Shown: in pieces, positions 26,020 through 34,468 of the stretch | How positions within the stretch are numbered: the first letter of the stretch is position 1 | Layout of the letters: the number at the start of each line of letters is the position of its first letter | DNA from: Pseudomonadota bacterium | Lineage (GTDB): Bacteria > Pseudomonadota > Gammaproteobacteria > Steroidobacterales > Steroidobacteraceae | Direction: 5' to 3' | NCBI GenBank assembly: GCA_003242685.1 | Contig: QGVD01000004.1 | Span: 33,326 to 97,325, forward strand | Length of the DNA stretch: 64,000 nucleotides | Program-made: the position numbers and the translations under genes | Notes under the pieces: generated by a model | What the model saw: only the letters and a program-made list of their open reading frames with translations | Database searches by the model: none | Told to the model about the DNA's origin: nothing

Positions 26020-26256
26020 TCATCTCTTCTTCGGGCGACGCCCCGGCCGCGAGGGGATCTCTCCCTCCGCCGGGGTCCACGGCTCCCCGGTCCGCTCTTC
26101 GATGTAGCGCCGGATCAGCCGGCGCACGACCTGCGACGGCGTCGCATCCTCTTCCGCACACAGGCGCTCGAATACCGCCTTCTTGCGCGGATCGATCAGA
26201 ATGGTCAGTCGGGCGGTACGATTCTCGAGAGCCAATGCCTTCACTTTTCTGCGCAC
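26020..26256 (-). CDS. Ribbon-helix-helix (CopG-like) DNA-binding protein
   Basis: The 78-residue protein has a central ribbon-helix-helix: RTARLTILIDPRKKAVFERL, EEDATPSQVVRRLIRRYIEE. A basic, Pro/Arg-rich tail follows (RPGRRPKKR). The beta-strand TARLTILID would dock in the major groove of a dimeric operator. The start is GTG at 26256; a second GTG four codons later is possible. A 19-bp palindromic AT-rich element lies seven bases upstream of the start codon and is a good candidate for autoregulation. No toxin gene is adjacent, so it is probably a plain regulator. It is divergent from the hyf-like operon. Confidence 0.82.
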   Translation of the reverse strand: MRRKVKALALENRTARLTILIDPRKKAVFERLCAEEDATPSQVVRRLIRRYIEERTGEPWTPAEGEIPSRPGRRPKKR

Positions 26257-26262
26257 AAAACT

Positions 26263-26281
26263 ATTAGAATTGAATTGTAAT
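26263..26281. promoter_or_regulatory. AT-rich palindrome, candidate RHH operator
   Basis: ATTAGAATTGAATTGTAAT is symmetric in the pattern ATTA-n-AATT-n-AATT-n-TAAT: every position pairs in the dyad except the two G positions and the central base. It is sharply AT-rich in GC-rich surroundings and sits in the 112-bp gap between the RHH gene and the divergent hyfB-like gene, so it could control both. Confidence 0.55.
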
Positions 26282-26368
26282 CAGATGTGCATGGAATTCG
26301 CATCCCGCTGCCCCTGCCCGCGCGCCGACTCCGGTCGGACGCACACCGCCGCGACCAAGTAAGCCGCC

Positions 26369-28366
26369 GTGATCCTCACACCTCTCACGCTCTGTCTGCT
26401 GCTGCTCGCGCTGTGGGCCGTGATCGGAGTTGCGGGTCTGGCACGACCGACGAGCCTGCGCTACGTCGCGCGCACGCTCTATCCGCTCGGTGCGCTCTGC
26501 GGTATCGCGCTCGCGGCCGTCGCTGCGGTGAGCATCACCTGGGCACCCGAACGGCTCGTTCTGCCTTTCGGTCTGCCCGATCTGCCCTTCCACGTGCGGA
26601 GCGACGCGCTCTCGAGCGCATTCCTGTTCCTGCTCGGGGCCGCGGCTGCCGGCATCTCGTTCTTCGGCGCGGGCTACTTCCGCAGCGGTGAAGGCACGGC
26701 ACCAGGGCTGTTGTGCCTGCAGTACCACCTGTTCCTCGCGAGCATGGGCTTCGTGCTCCTCGCCGACGATGCCTACGGTTTCATGGTCGCGTGGGAGTCG
26801 ATGGCCCTGACCTCCTATTTCCTGGTCACCACGCAGCACCGTATTCCGGAGATCCGCCGCGCGGGCTTTCTCTACCTGCTGATCGCGCACCTCGGCGCGA
26901 TCGCCATTCTTCTCAGCTTCGGCGTCATGCAGGGTGGAAGCTGGCAGTTCACGTTCGATGCCATGCGCGCCGCGCAGCTTCCGTCCGGCTGGGCGGCAGT
27001 TGCCTTCCTGCTCGCGATCTTCGGTTTCGGTGCAAAGGCGGGTCTCGTGCCGCTGCACGTGTGGCTGCCGGAGGCGCATCCCGCGGCTCCGTCGCCGGTT
27101 TCCGCCCTCATGAGCGGCGTGATGCTCAAGACCGCCGTCTACGGCGTGCTGCGCGTCACCTTCGATCTGCTTGGTGAACCCGCGAGCTGGTGGGGCCTCG
27201 TCCCGCTCGGCATCGGGCTTCTCACCGCGATGTACGGCGTCGTGTTCGCGGCCGTGCAGACGGACATGAAGCGTCTGCTCGCGTACTCGTCCATCGAGAA
27301 CATCGGCATCCTGTTCACCGGCATCGGGCTCGCGGTCGTGTTCCATGGCGCCGGCATGGCGGTGCTGGCGGCGCTCGCGCTGATCGCCGTGCTCTATCAC
27401 GCGCTCAACCACGCCTTCATGAAGAGCCTGCTGTTTCTCGGCACGGGCGCGGTGCTGCACGCGACCGGTGAGCGCAATCTCGGCCGTCTCGGCGGGCTGA
27501 TCCGCCGCATGCCGTGGGTCGCGTGGCTCACGCTGGTGGGCGCGCTCGCAATATCGGGCCTGCCGCCGCTCAACGGCTTCGTTTCCGAATGGCTGCTGCT
27601 GCAGGCGTTCCTGTTCGCCCACCGGGTGCCGCAGACCTTCGTCAACATGCTGCTGCCTCTCGGCGCCGCGGTGGTCGTGCTCGCCGCCGCACTCGCGGCC
27701 TACGTCATGGTGAAGTTCTATGGCGTGGTCTTCCTCGGTCAGCCGCGCGAGGCCGCGCTCGCCCGCGCGCACGATCCGGGCGCGCTCGAGAAGCTCGGTC
27801 TCGTGTGGCTCGCGCTCGGCTGTGTGCTGCTGGGGCTTCTTCCCGCGCCGGTCGTCGGTCTGCTGGGCAGCGTGACCGCACAGCTCGGTGTGGGCTCACT
27901 CCCGCAGGGCGCTTCACCATGGTGGGTGCTCGAGCCGCTGCCCGACCGCGACGCTACGTACGCGCCGCTCGTGTTCCTCGCCGCGATCGTGCTCGTGGTG
28001 GTTCTCACCTTCCAGCTCGTCGGCCGCATGTTCCACCGTCGCGTGCGTCGCGGCGCGCCGTGGGACTGCGGATTCGTGCGCCTCGACGCGCGCATGCAGG
28101 ACACGGCCGAGGGCTTCGGCCAGCCGATACGGCGCATCTTCCAGTCCTTCTTCGCCATAGAGCGTGAGCAGCCGACACCGTTCGACCGCGCGCCGCGCTA
28201 CAGCATCGTCGTGACCGACCGGCTCTGGCGCGCGCTCTACCTGCCGCTCGCGGGACTCGTGCAGCGGGCGGCCGACGCCGTCGCGTGGCTGCAGCAGGGA
28301 CGCATCGCCGCGTATCTGCTCTACAGCTTCGTCACGCTCGTGACCCTGCTCGCACTGGTGCTGTGA
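26369..28366 (+). CDS. hyfB: Hydrogenase-4 component B-like antiporter subunit
   Basis: The 665-residue membrane protein belongs to the Mrp/NuoL-N antiporter family, HyfB type. Key segments are AWESMALTSYFLVTTQHR (TM5 region), the discontinuous helix GFGAKAGLVPLHVWLPEAHP with its lysine, VSALMSGVMLKTAVYG, LAYSSIENIGI, HALNHAFMKSLLFLGTGAV and GLPPLNGFVSEWLL. It would move protons or sodium, driven by the attached hydrophilic module. The start is GTG at 26369. First gene of a six-gene run (B, C, E, F, G, I). The next start follows the stop almost immediately. Complex I is less likely because the gene set is HyfB/C/E/F-like. Confidence 0.92.
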   Translation: MILTPLTLCLLLLALWAVIGVAGLARPTSLRYVARTLYPLGALCGIALAAVAAVSITWAPERLVLPFGLPDLPFHVRSDALSSAFLFLLGAAAAGISFFGAGYFRSGEGTAPGLLCLQYHLFLASMGFVLLADDAYGFMVAWESMALTSYFLVTTQHRIPEIRRAGFLYLLIAHLGAIAILLSFGVMQGGSWQFTFDAMRAAQLPSGWAAVAFLLAIFGFGAKAGLVPLHVWLPEAHPAAPSPVSALMSGVMLKTAVYGVLRVTFDLLGEPASWWGLVPLGIGLLTAMYGVVFAAVQTDMKRLLAYSSIENIGILFTGIGLAVVFHGAGMAVLAALALIAVLYHALNHAFMKSLLFLGTGAVLHATGERNLGRLGGLIRRMPWVAWLTLVGALAISGLPPLNGFVSEWLLLQAFLFAHRVPQTFVNMLLPLGAAVVVLAAALAAYVMVKFYGVVFLGQPREAALARAHDPGALEKLGLVWLALGCVLLGLLPAPVVGLLGSVTAQLGVGSLPQGASPWWVLEPLPDRDATYAPLVFLAAIVLVVVLTFQLVGRMFHRRVRRGAPWDCGFVRLDARMQDTAEGFGQPIRRIFQSFFAIEREQPTPFDRAPRYSIVVTDRLWRALYLPLAGLVQRAADAVAWLQQGRIAAYLLYSFVTLVTLLALVL

Positions 28367-28368
28367 CG

Positions 28369-29310
28369 ATGGCCTGGCTCACGCAGATCCTCGAAGTCCT
28401 CGCCGCACTCGTCGCCGCGCCACTGTTCCTCGGCTGGGTGAACAAGTGCCGCGCATGGCTCCAGAACCGCAGCGCGCCGAGCCTGCTGCAGCCGTACCGC
28501 GGCATCCGCAAGCTCTTCTTCAAGGACGCCGTCATCGCCGAGAACGCCTCGCCGCTGTTCCGGCTCGCACCCTACGTCGTGTTCGGCGCGATGGTGCTCG
28601 CCGCGGCGATCATTCCTTCGATGGGCACGCGGCTGCCGTTCTCGTCCGCGGCCGACGCGATCGCCCTCGTGGGGCTCCTAGCCACCGCGCGCGTATTCCA
28701 GTCGCTCGCGGCGATGGACGTCGGGACGGCATTCGGCAGTCTCGGCGCGCGCCGCGAGATGATGATCGGCTTCCTCGCCGAGCCGGCGCTGCTGATGGTG
28801 ATCTTCGTCGCCTCGCTCATCTCGGCGACCACCGCGCTGCCCGTGATCTCCGAGCGCCTCGCCGTGCAGTCGGTAGGCCTCTATCCGAGCCTCGCGTTCA
28901 CGGCGGTGGCATTCACGATGGTGCTGCTCGCGGAGAATGCCCGCATTCCCGTCGACAACCCGGCCACTCACCTCGAGCTCACCATGATCCACGAGGCGAT
29001 GCTGCTCGAGTACTCGGCGCGTCATCTCGCGCTCATGGAGTGGGCGGCCGCTCTCAAGCTCTTCAACTACGCCTGCATCGGCTTCGCGCTGTTCGTGCCC
29101 TGGGGCGTGTCGACTACCGCGACGGGACCCGCCGGCCTGCTCTTCGCCATTCCGCTGCTCGCCGCCAAGCTCGCCGTAGCGGGCGTCGGGCTCGCGCTGA
29201 TCGAGACGCTCTCGGCGAAGCTGCGCGTGTTCCGCGCGCCTGAGTTCCTGGCCACCGCCTTCCTGCTCGCCGTGCTGGGTCTCCTGGTGCGGCTGCTGCT
29301 CGGATCCTGA
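28369..29310 (+). CDS. hyfC: Hydrogenase-4 component C-like (NuoH-type) membrane subunit
   Basis: The 313-residue protein matches HyfC/HycD, the NuoH-like subunit that couples the membrane arm to the hydrophilic core. Visible motifs are GWVNKCRAWLQNRSAPSLLQPY, IRKLFFKDAVIAENASPLFR, a glutamate-rich loop AENARIPVDNPATHLELTMI, and HEAMLLEYSARHLALMEW. The start may be ATG at 28369 or GTG at 28363, which would overlap the previous stop. Four bases separate it from the next gene. Confidence 0.92.
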   Translation: MAWLTQILEVLAALVAAPLFLGWVNKCRAWLQNRSAPSLLQPYRGIRKLFFKDAVIAENASPLFRLAPYVVFGAMVLAAAIIPSMGTRLPFSSAADAIALVGLLATARVFQSLAAMDVGTAFGSLGARREMMIGFLAEPALLMVIFVASLISATTALPVISERLAVQSVGLYPSLAFTAVAFTMVLLAENARIPVDNPATHLELTMIHEAMLLEYSARHLALMEWAAALKLFNYACIGFALFVPWGVSTTATGPAGLLFAIPLLAAKLAVAGVGLALIETLSAKLRVFRAPEFLATAFLLAVLGLLVRLLLGS

Positions 29311-29314
29311 AGCG

Positions 29315-29983
29315 ATGAACCCGATGCCCTTCGACGTGCAGCTCCTCAACGCGCTCTCGGCGCTGCTCCTGCTGCTCGCCTTCGCCATGCTCTCGCAGCG
29401 GCGGATCGTCACCCTGGTGAGCCTGCTCGCGGTGCAGGGCGTGCTGCTGCTCGCCGCGACGCTCCTTCTCGCCTGGCGCACGGGCGAGACCCATCTCTAT
29501 TTCTCCGCCGCTCTCACCCTGGGGCTCAAGGTGATCTTCCTGCCGTGGGTGCTGTACCGGCTCATCCGCCGGCTCGGCGTCTACTGGGACAGTGAGCCGC
29601 TCATCAACATTCCGGGCACGATGCTCATCGGGCTCCTGATCGTCGTGTTCGCTTTCGGCCTCGCGCAGCCGATCTCGGAGCTCGCGAGCACCGCGACGCG
29701 CAGCGCGATCGGCATCGCCGTCGCCGTGATCCTGCTCTCCTTCCTCATGATGATCACGCGCCGCAAGGCGATGTCGCAGGTCGTGGGGTTCCTCTCCATG
29801 GAGAACGGACTGTTCTTCGGCGCGATGAGCGCCACCTACGGCATGCCGATGATCGTGGAGCTCGGCGTCGCGCTCGACGTGCTCGTGGCGATGCTCGTGC
29901 TCGGTGTGTTCTTTTTCCAGATCCGCGAGCAGTTCGACAGCCTCGATCTGCACCACCTCGAGTCGCTCAAGGAGAAGCGCTGA
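29315..29983 (+). CDS. hyfE: Hydrogenase-4 component E-like membrane subunit
   Basis: The 222-residue protein has six or seven hydrophobic helices. It shows the HyfE pattern: an N-terminal NuoK-like part (LLAFAMLSQRRIVTLVSLLAVQG, HLYFSAALTLGLKVIFLPWV) and a second part (MSQVVGFLSMENGLFFGAMS, GMPMIVELGVALDVLVAMLV). The conserved glutamates in SMENG and VELG fit ion translocation. Its stop is one base from the next GTG start. Confidence 0.9.
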   Translation: MNPMPFDVQLLNALSALLLLLAFAMLSQRRIVTLVSLLAVQGVLLLAATLLLAWRTGETHLYFSAALTLGLKVIFLPWVLYRLIRRLGVYWDSEPLINIPGTMLIGLLIVVFAFGLAQPISELASTATRSAIGIAVAVILLSFLMMITRRKAMSQVVGFLSMENGLFFGAMSATYGMPMIVELGVALDVLVAMLVLGVFFFQIREQFDSLDLHHLESLKEKR

Positions 29984-29984
29984 C

Positions 29985-31442
29985 GTGGAATTCCTGCTGC
30001 TGCTCGGAACGCCGCTCGTCGGGGCTGCCGCGCTCGCGGTCTGGGGCGCGCGCCCGCGCGCTCCCGAGCTCAACGTGGTCTTCAGCCTCGCCACCTTCCT
30101 CGCCGCCTGCGCGCTCACGGTGCGCGTGATCGGGGAGGGCGAGCTGATCGTCGCCCGCGAGCAGTTCTTCATCGACGCGTTCAACGTGTTCCTGGTGGCG
30201 CTCACCGCGTTCGTGGGCTTCACGACCTCGCTCTTCTCGCGGCCGTACATGCGGGTGGAGATGGAGCACGGGCGGGTCACGCCGCGGCGCCTCCGCCTCT
30301 ACCACAGCATGTATCAGCTCTTCATGGCGACGATGCTGATCGCGCTGACCACCAACAATCTCGGCCTGCTGTGGGTCGCGATGGAGGCGGCGACGCTCTC
30401 GACGGTGCTGCTCGTCACCCTGTACCGCACGCCCGCGAGCCTCGAGGCCGGCTGGAAGTACTTCATTCTGTGCGGCGTCGGCATCGCGCAGGCGCTGTTC
30501 GGAACGATCCTGCTCTACTTCGCGGCCGAATCCGTGCTCGGCGTCGAAGGCGTGAACGCGCTGCTCTGGACGCACCTCGACAGCGTGAAGGGCGACCTCG
30601 AGCCCACCGTGCTCAGCCTCGCGTTCGTGTTCCTGCTCGTCGGCTACGGCACCAAGGTCGGGCTCGCACCGCTCCACAACTGGCTGCCGGATGCGCATGC
30701 GGAAGGTCCCACGCCCATCTCGGCGGTGCTCTCCGGACTGCTCCTCAACGTCGCGGTCTACGCGGTGGTCCGCTGCAAGGTGCTCGCGGAAGGTGCGCTG
30801 CGCTCGGATCTGCCGTCGCAGATGCTCATGGGCTTCGGCCTGCTGTCCGTCATGCTCGCGGCGCTCTTCCTGTGGCGCCAGCGCGATATCAAGCGGCTGT
30901 TCGCCTACTCGTCCATCGAGCACATGGGCATCATCACCTTCGCCTTCGGCATGGGCGGCCCGGTCGCGAACTTTGCAGCGCTGCTGCACATGACGGTCCA
31001 CTCGCTCACCAAGTCCGCCATCTTCTTCGCCGTGGGTCACGCGGCGCAGAAGGCGGGCTCGCAGCTCATGGAGAACATCCGCGGCCTCGTGACGCTGAGC
31101 CCGACGGTCGGCTGGGGTCTGATGCTCGGCTCGATCGCGATCCTCGGCATCCCGCCGTTCGGCGTGTTCGCGAGCGAGTTCCTGATCCTCACCACGGCGA
31201 TGAAGGAACAGCCGTGGGCGACGCCGATCCTGCTCTTCGCGCTCGGCATCGCGTTCGCGGCGATCTTCGGACGCGTGCAGCCAATGGTCTTCGGCGAGCC
31301 GACGGCGAAGCGTCTGCCGCATCCGCCGGCGCTGATTCCGGTCTTCACGCACCTCGCGATCGTCCTCGTGCTCGGCGTCTTCATTCCGCCTTATCTCGCG
31401 GACTGGTACCGCACGGCGGCGCAGCTCATCGGAGGGCCGTGA
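29985..31442 (+). CDS. hyfF: Hydrogenase-4 component F-like antiporter subunit
   Basis: The 485-residue protein is a second Mrp/NuoN-like antiporter subunit of the HyfF type. Motifs include WVAMEAATLSTVLLVTLYR, AGWKYFILCGVGIAQALFG, GTKVGLAPLHNWLPDAHAEG, TPISAVLSGLLLNVAVYA, FAYSSIEHMGI, HMTVHSLTKSAIFFAVGHA and GIPPFGVFASEFLIL. The conserved Glu in ME-AATLS and lysines in TKVGL and TKSAIF are present, so an ion channel is intact. The start is GTG at 29985. One base separates its stop from the next GTG. Confidence 0.92.
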   Translation: MEFLLLLGTPLVGAAALAVWGARPRAPELNVVFSLATFLAACALTVRVIGEGELIVAREQFFIDAFNVFLVALTAFVGFTTSLFSRPYMRVEMEHGRVTPRRLRLYHSMYQLFMATMLIALTTNNLGLLWVAMEAATLSTVLLVTLYRTPASLEAGWKYFILCGVGIAQALFGTILLYFAAESVLGVEGVNALLWTHLDSVKGDLEPTVLSLAFVFLLVGYGTKVGLAPLHNWLPDAHAEGPTPISAVLSGLLLNVAVYAVVRCKVLAEGALRSDLPSQMLMGFGLLSVMLAALFLWRQRDIKRLFAYSSIEHMGIITFAFGMGGPVANFAALLHMTVHSLTKSAIFFAVGHAAQKAGSQLMENIRGLVTLSPTVGWGLMLGSIAILGIPPFGVFASEFLILTTAMKEQPWATPILLFALGIAFAAIFGRVQPMVFGEPTAKRLPHPPALIPVFTHLAIVLVLGVFIPPYLADWYRTAAQLIGGP

Positions 31443-31443
31443 C

Positions 31444-32979
31444 GTGGCGATGCGGCGCCTGTTCGAGACTGCGGTGAAGCTGCCGGGCGCGCCCGGCCTG
31501 CGCCGTCTCACCGTCACCGAGGAACAGTGGCTCGAAGCCGCGCGCGACCTCGCCGCGGCAGGTGCGCGGCTGCTCGCACTGTGGGCGAGCGGCCAGTCGC
31601 ACGGATCGCAGAGCGTGTACGCGGCGTTCGCCACCGAGCCCGGCGTGCTGGTCCTCATGCTCGCGCGCGAGCAGGACGGGCTCCCGTATCCGGGGCTCGA
31701 AGAGATGTTCCCGGCCGCGAGCCGCATGCAGCGGGCGATCGCGGATCTCTCGGGACTGCGCTCGACCGATCCGGACACGCGCCGCTGGCTGCGCCACGCG
31801 GCCTGGCCCGAGGACTTTCATCCGCTCGTCGACGAGCATGTGCCGCCCGCGCCGCAGTCGCCGGCCGTCGACGACTATCCCTTCGTCCGCGTCGAAGGCG
31901 AAGGCGTGCACGAGATTCCCGTGGGGCCCGTGCATGCGGGCATCATCGAGCCCGGTCACTTCCGTTTCTCGGTCGTGGGCGAGAAGGTGCTGAAGCTCGA
32001 GGAGCGGCTGGGCTACGTGCACAAGGGCATCGAGCGCCGCTTCACCGAGCTGCCGATCCTCGAAGGTCACCGTCTCGCCGCCCGCGTTTCGGGGGATTCA
32101 GCGGTTGCGTTCTCGTGGGCGTACTGCCAGGCGCTCGAAGGGCTGTCGGGTGCAGAGATTCCGCCGCGTGCGGCATGGCTGCGCGCGCTCGCGCTCGAGC
32201 TCGAACGCATCGCGAATCATCTGGGGGATCTCGGCGCGCTCGGTAACGATGCCGGCTTCGCTTTCGGTCTCGCGCAGTTCTCGCGCCTCAAGGAGCAGGT
32301 ACTGCGCGCGACGGAACGCGCGCTGGGTCAGCGATATCTCCTCGATGTCGTCGTGCCGGGCGGCGTGCGCGCGGACATCGATGCTGCGGCCGCCGACGCG
32401 CTGCGCGCATGCGTCGCGCAGGTCGCCTCGGAGGTCCGCGAGCTGCGCGACATCTACGACGAGCACGCCGGCGTCCGCGATCGTTTCACGGGTGCGGGCG
32501 TGCTCACGCCGAGTCTCGCGATGCGCCTCGGTGTCGTGGGTCTCGCGGGCCGCGCGAGCGGACAGGCGTTCGATCTGCGCGTGGATCTGCCGTGCCCGCC
32601 TTACGACGAGATCCGGCCGGCGAAAGTCTGCCGCAGCGAAGGCGACGTCGCGGCGCGCGTCGCCGTGCGCTTCGATGAGGTGATGGAATCCTGCCGGCTC
32701 GTCGCGCGGCTGCTCGCGCGCCTGCCCGAGGGCGAGTACCGTACGGTTGTGCCCGCGCCGCCTGCCGGAGTCGCGGTCGGGCTCATCGAAAGCTGGCGCG
32801 GACCCGTGCTCGTGGGCCTGGAAGCGGGGCCCGGGGGCACGATCCGGCGCTGCCATCCGCACGATCCTTCGTGGCAGAACTGGCCCGCGCTCGAGCACGC
32901 GATCATGGACAACATCGTTCCCGACTTCCCGCTCATCAACAAGTCGTTCAATCTCTCCTACAGCGGGCACGATCTCTAG
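31444..32979 (+). CDS. hyfG: HyfG/HycE-like large subunit lacking all [NiFe] ligands
   Basis: The 511-residue protein fuses an N-terminal NuoC-like part (about 1-160, with YPGLEEMFPAA) to a NuoD/hydrogenase-large-subunit part (HEIPVGPVHAGIIEPGHFRF, EKVLKLEERLGYVHKGIE). In hydrogenases the motif RVCGIC binds nickel; here it is RVSGDS with Ser216 and Ser219 in place of cysteines. The C-terminal DPCxxC site reads NLSYSG at 503-508. All four metal ligands are gone, so it cannot be a hydrogenase. It fits the large subunit of an energy-converting-hydrogenase-related (Ehr) complex, whose reaction is unknown. GTG start at 31444. Confidence 0.92.
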   Translation: MAMRRLFETAVKLPGAPGLRRLTVTEEQWLEAARDLAAAGARLLALWASGQSHGSQSVYAAFATEPGVLVLMLAREQDGLPYPGLEEMFPAASRMQRAIADLSGLRSTDPDTRRWLRHAAWPEDFHPLVDEHVPPAPQSPAVDDYPFVRVEGEGVHEIPVGPVHAGIIEPGHFRFSVVGEKVLKLEERLGYVHKGIERRFTELPILEGHRLAARVSGDSAVAFSWAYCQALEGLSGAEIPPRAAWLRALALELERIANHLGDLGALGNDAGFAFGLAQFSRLKEQVLRATERALGQRYLLDVVVPGGVRADIDAAAADALRACVAQVASEVRELRDIYDEHAGVRDRFTGAGVLTPSLAMRLGVVGLAGRASGQAFDLRVDLPCPPYDEIRPAKVCRSEGDVAARVAVRFDEVMESCRLVARLLARLPEGEYRTVVPAPPAGVAVGLIESWRGPVLVGLEAGPGGTIRRCHPHDPSWQNWPALEHAIMDNIVPDFPLINKSFNLSYSGHDL

Positions 32980-32982
32980 GCC

Positions 32983-33540
32983 ATGCTCAGGACGCTGAGG
33001 AAAATCGCCGGCATCGGCATCGTCACGGAGCCCGCGCCGCAGAGCGACGAGTCGCTGCGCGTGCGCGATGCGCTCCAGGCGCGCATCCGCGAGGTGATGG
33101 GCCGTGCGCTCACCATCCGGCACGTGGACGCGGGCTCGTGCAACGGCTGTGAGCTCGAGATCCACGCGCTCAACAATCCCATCTACAACATCGAGGGGCT
33201 CGGCATCCGCTTCGTCGCGAGCCCGCGGCATGCCGATCTGCTGCTCGTCACGGGGCCGGTGTCGAAGAACATGGAAGTCGCCCTTCGACGGGTCTACGAC
33301 GCGACGCCGGATCCCAAGCTCGTCGTGGCGGTGGGCGAGTGCGGCTGCACCGGCGGAATCTTCGGTGAGAGCTACGCGAGCCGCGGCGCGGTTTCGAACG
33401 TCATTCCGGTGGACGTAGCCATACCCGGCTGTCCGCCGAGCCCGAACCGCATCCTCGCCGGCATCCTCACGGCGATCACACAGCCGAAGCGCGCCGCGGC
33501 TCACGTGTCCACCGAAGCCGCGGCGCGGCCCGCGGACTGA
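32983..33540 (+). CDS. hyfI: NuoB/HyfI-like 4Fe-4S small subunit
   Basis: The 185-residue protein is of the NuoB/HycG type. The four ligands of the proximal 4Fe-4S cluster are all present: Cys53 and Cys56 (GSCNGCELE), Cys120 (GECGCTGG) and Cys150 (IPGCPPSP). It should therefore still carry the cluster that passes electrons to the active-site region of the large subunit, even though that region has no Ni-Fe site. The C-terminal 25 residues are a disordered Ala-rich tail. Last gene of the operon; no ferredoxin-like HyfH/NuoI or HyfA gene follows. Confidence 0.93.
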   Translation: MLRTLRKIAGIGIVTEPAPQSDESLRVRDALQARIREVMGRALTIRHVDAGSCNGCELEIHALNNPIYNIEGLGIRFVASPRHADLLLVTGPVSKNMEVALRRVYDATPDPKLVVAVGECGCTGGIFGESYASRGAVSNVIPVDVAIPGCPPSPNRILAGILTAITQPKRAAAHVSTEAAARPAD

Positions 33541-33555
33541 GCGCGCCGCGCTTCT

Positions 33556-33786
33556 CTACGGCTGCGCCGGCTTGTCCGCGCTGCCGGGGACTGCCGCTTC
33601 GGCAGCCTTGAAGCCCACTCGCGAGTGCGTGCCGTCACAGAAGGGCTTGGTGGTGGAAGCGCCGCAGCGGCAGAGGAAGATCGGCCGCTTGCTCACGGGA
33701 TATTCCGCACCGTTCCAGTCGACGACCTTCACGTCGTCGCCTTCCACCCGGTACGGACCGTTCTGCATCACCTTGATCGTCGCCAT
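33556..33786 (-). CDS. CDGSH iron-sulfur domain protein
   Basis: The 76-residue protein has the 2Fe-2S signature FLCRCGASTTKPFCDGTH: three cysteines and one histidine (Cys39, Cys41, Cys50, His54 approximately). This is the mitoNEET-type labile cluster. An N-terminal strand region (GPYRVEGDDVKVVDWNGAEY) and a short Ala/Pro tail flank it. Such small bacterial proteins are thought to act in redox sensing or cluster transfer. It converges with the Ehr operon, 15 bp from its end. Confidence 0.9.
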   Translation of the reverse strand: MATIKVMQNGPYRVEGDDVKVVDWNGAEYPVSKRPIFLCRCGASTTKPFCDGTHSRVGFKAAEAAVPGSADKPAQP

Positions 33787-33836
33787 TCGGAGCTCCTTGC
33801 TGGTGGACGTGAGGCGTCAAAGATAACCTGCACGAC

Positions 33837-34424
33837 ATGAAACCGTGGTCGGAAGCCTGCGAGCGCAACCGCGATCCCATCCTCGCGGTGCTGCGCGAGC
33901 ATTTCGCGGATCGCCGGCGCGTCATCGAGATCGGCAGCGGAACGGGGCAGCACGCGGTCCACTTCGCGCGGCACCTTCCGCACCTCACCTGGCAGGCGTC
34001 GGACGTCGAGGAGAACCTGCCCGGCATCCGGCTGTGGTTCGACGAGGCGGCGCTGCCGAATCTCCCGCCGCCCATCGCTCTCGACGTGAACGGACCGTGG
34101 CCCGACGAGCGGTTCGACGCGGCCTTCACGGCGAACACGCTGCACATCATGAGCTGGGACGAGGTGCGCCGGCTCTTCGCCGGGCTCGACAAGGTGCTCG
34201 CCGAGGACGCCGTGCTCGCGATCTACGGTCCGTTCAACTACGGCGGGAAGTACACGAGCGCGAGCAACGCGGCGTTCGACGCATCGCTCAAGCGCCGCAC
34301 GCCGCACATGGGCATCCGCGATTTCGAAGCCGTCGACGAGCTCGCACGGAACATCGGCTTCTCGCTCGTGAGGGATCATCCGATGCCCGCCAACAACCGC
34401 ACGCTCGTCTGGCGCAGACCCTGA
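33837..34424 (+). CDS. DUF938 SAM-dependent methyltransferase-like protein
   Basis: The 195-residue protein has the class I methyltransferase motif VIEIGSGTGQHAVHFARHLP at about residues 25-44. The DUF938 signatures PSDVEENLPGIRLW-like (here ASDVEENLPGIRLW), FTANTLHIMSWDEVRRLF and YGPFNYGGKYTSASNAAFDASLK follow. The last of these is the most diagnostic part of the family. The substrate is unknown. Divergent from the CDGSH gene (50 bp) and convergent with the esterase gene. Confidence 0.88.
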   Translation: MKPWSEACERNRDPILAVLREHFADRRRVIEIGSGTGQHAVHFARHLPHLTWQASDVEENLPGIRLWFDEAALPNLPPPIALDVNGPWPDERFDAAFTANTLHIMSWDEVRRLFAGLDKVLAEDAVLAIYGPFNYGGKYTSASNAAFDASLKRRTPHMGIRDFEAVDELARNIGFSLVRDHPMPANNRTLVWRRP

Positions 34425-34468
34425 GGTCCGTGCCGAAGCGAAACGCGAGGACCTCGAGCGACGAGCGC

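Noticed and set aside
26020-26256. Antitoxin of a toxin-antitoxin pair
   Set aside because: No small toxin-like ORF lies on either side; the neighbours are a lipoprotein gene and the divergent hyf-like operon.
26369-33540. Reading the HyfB-I operon as hydrogenase-4 or formate hydrogenlyase
   Set aside because: The large subunit has no NiFe-ligand cysteines at either site and no formate dehydrogenase or ferredoxin gene is adjacent.
26369-33540. Reading the same genes as respiratory complex I
   Set aside because: Subunits are HyfB/C/E/F-type and the NuoE/F/G/I partners are missing.
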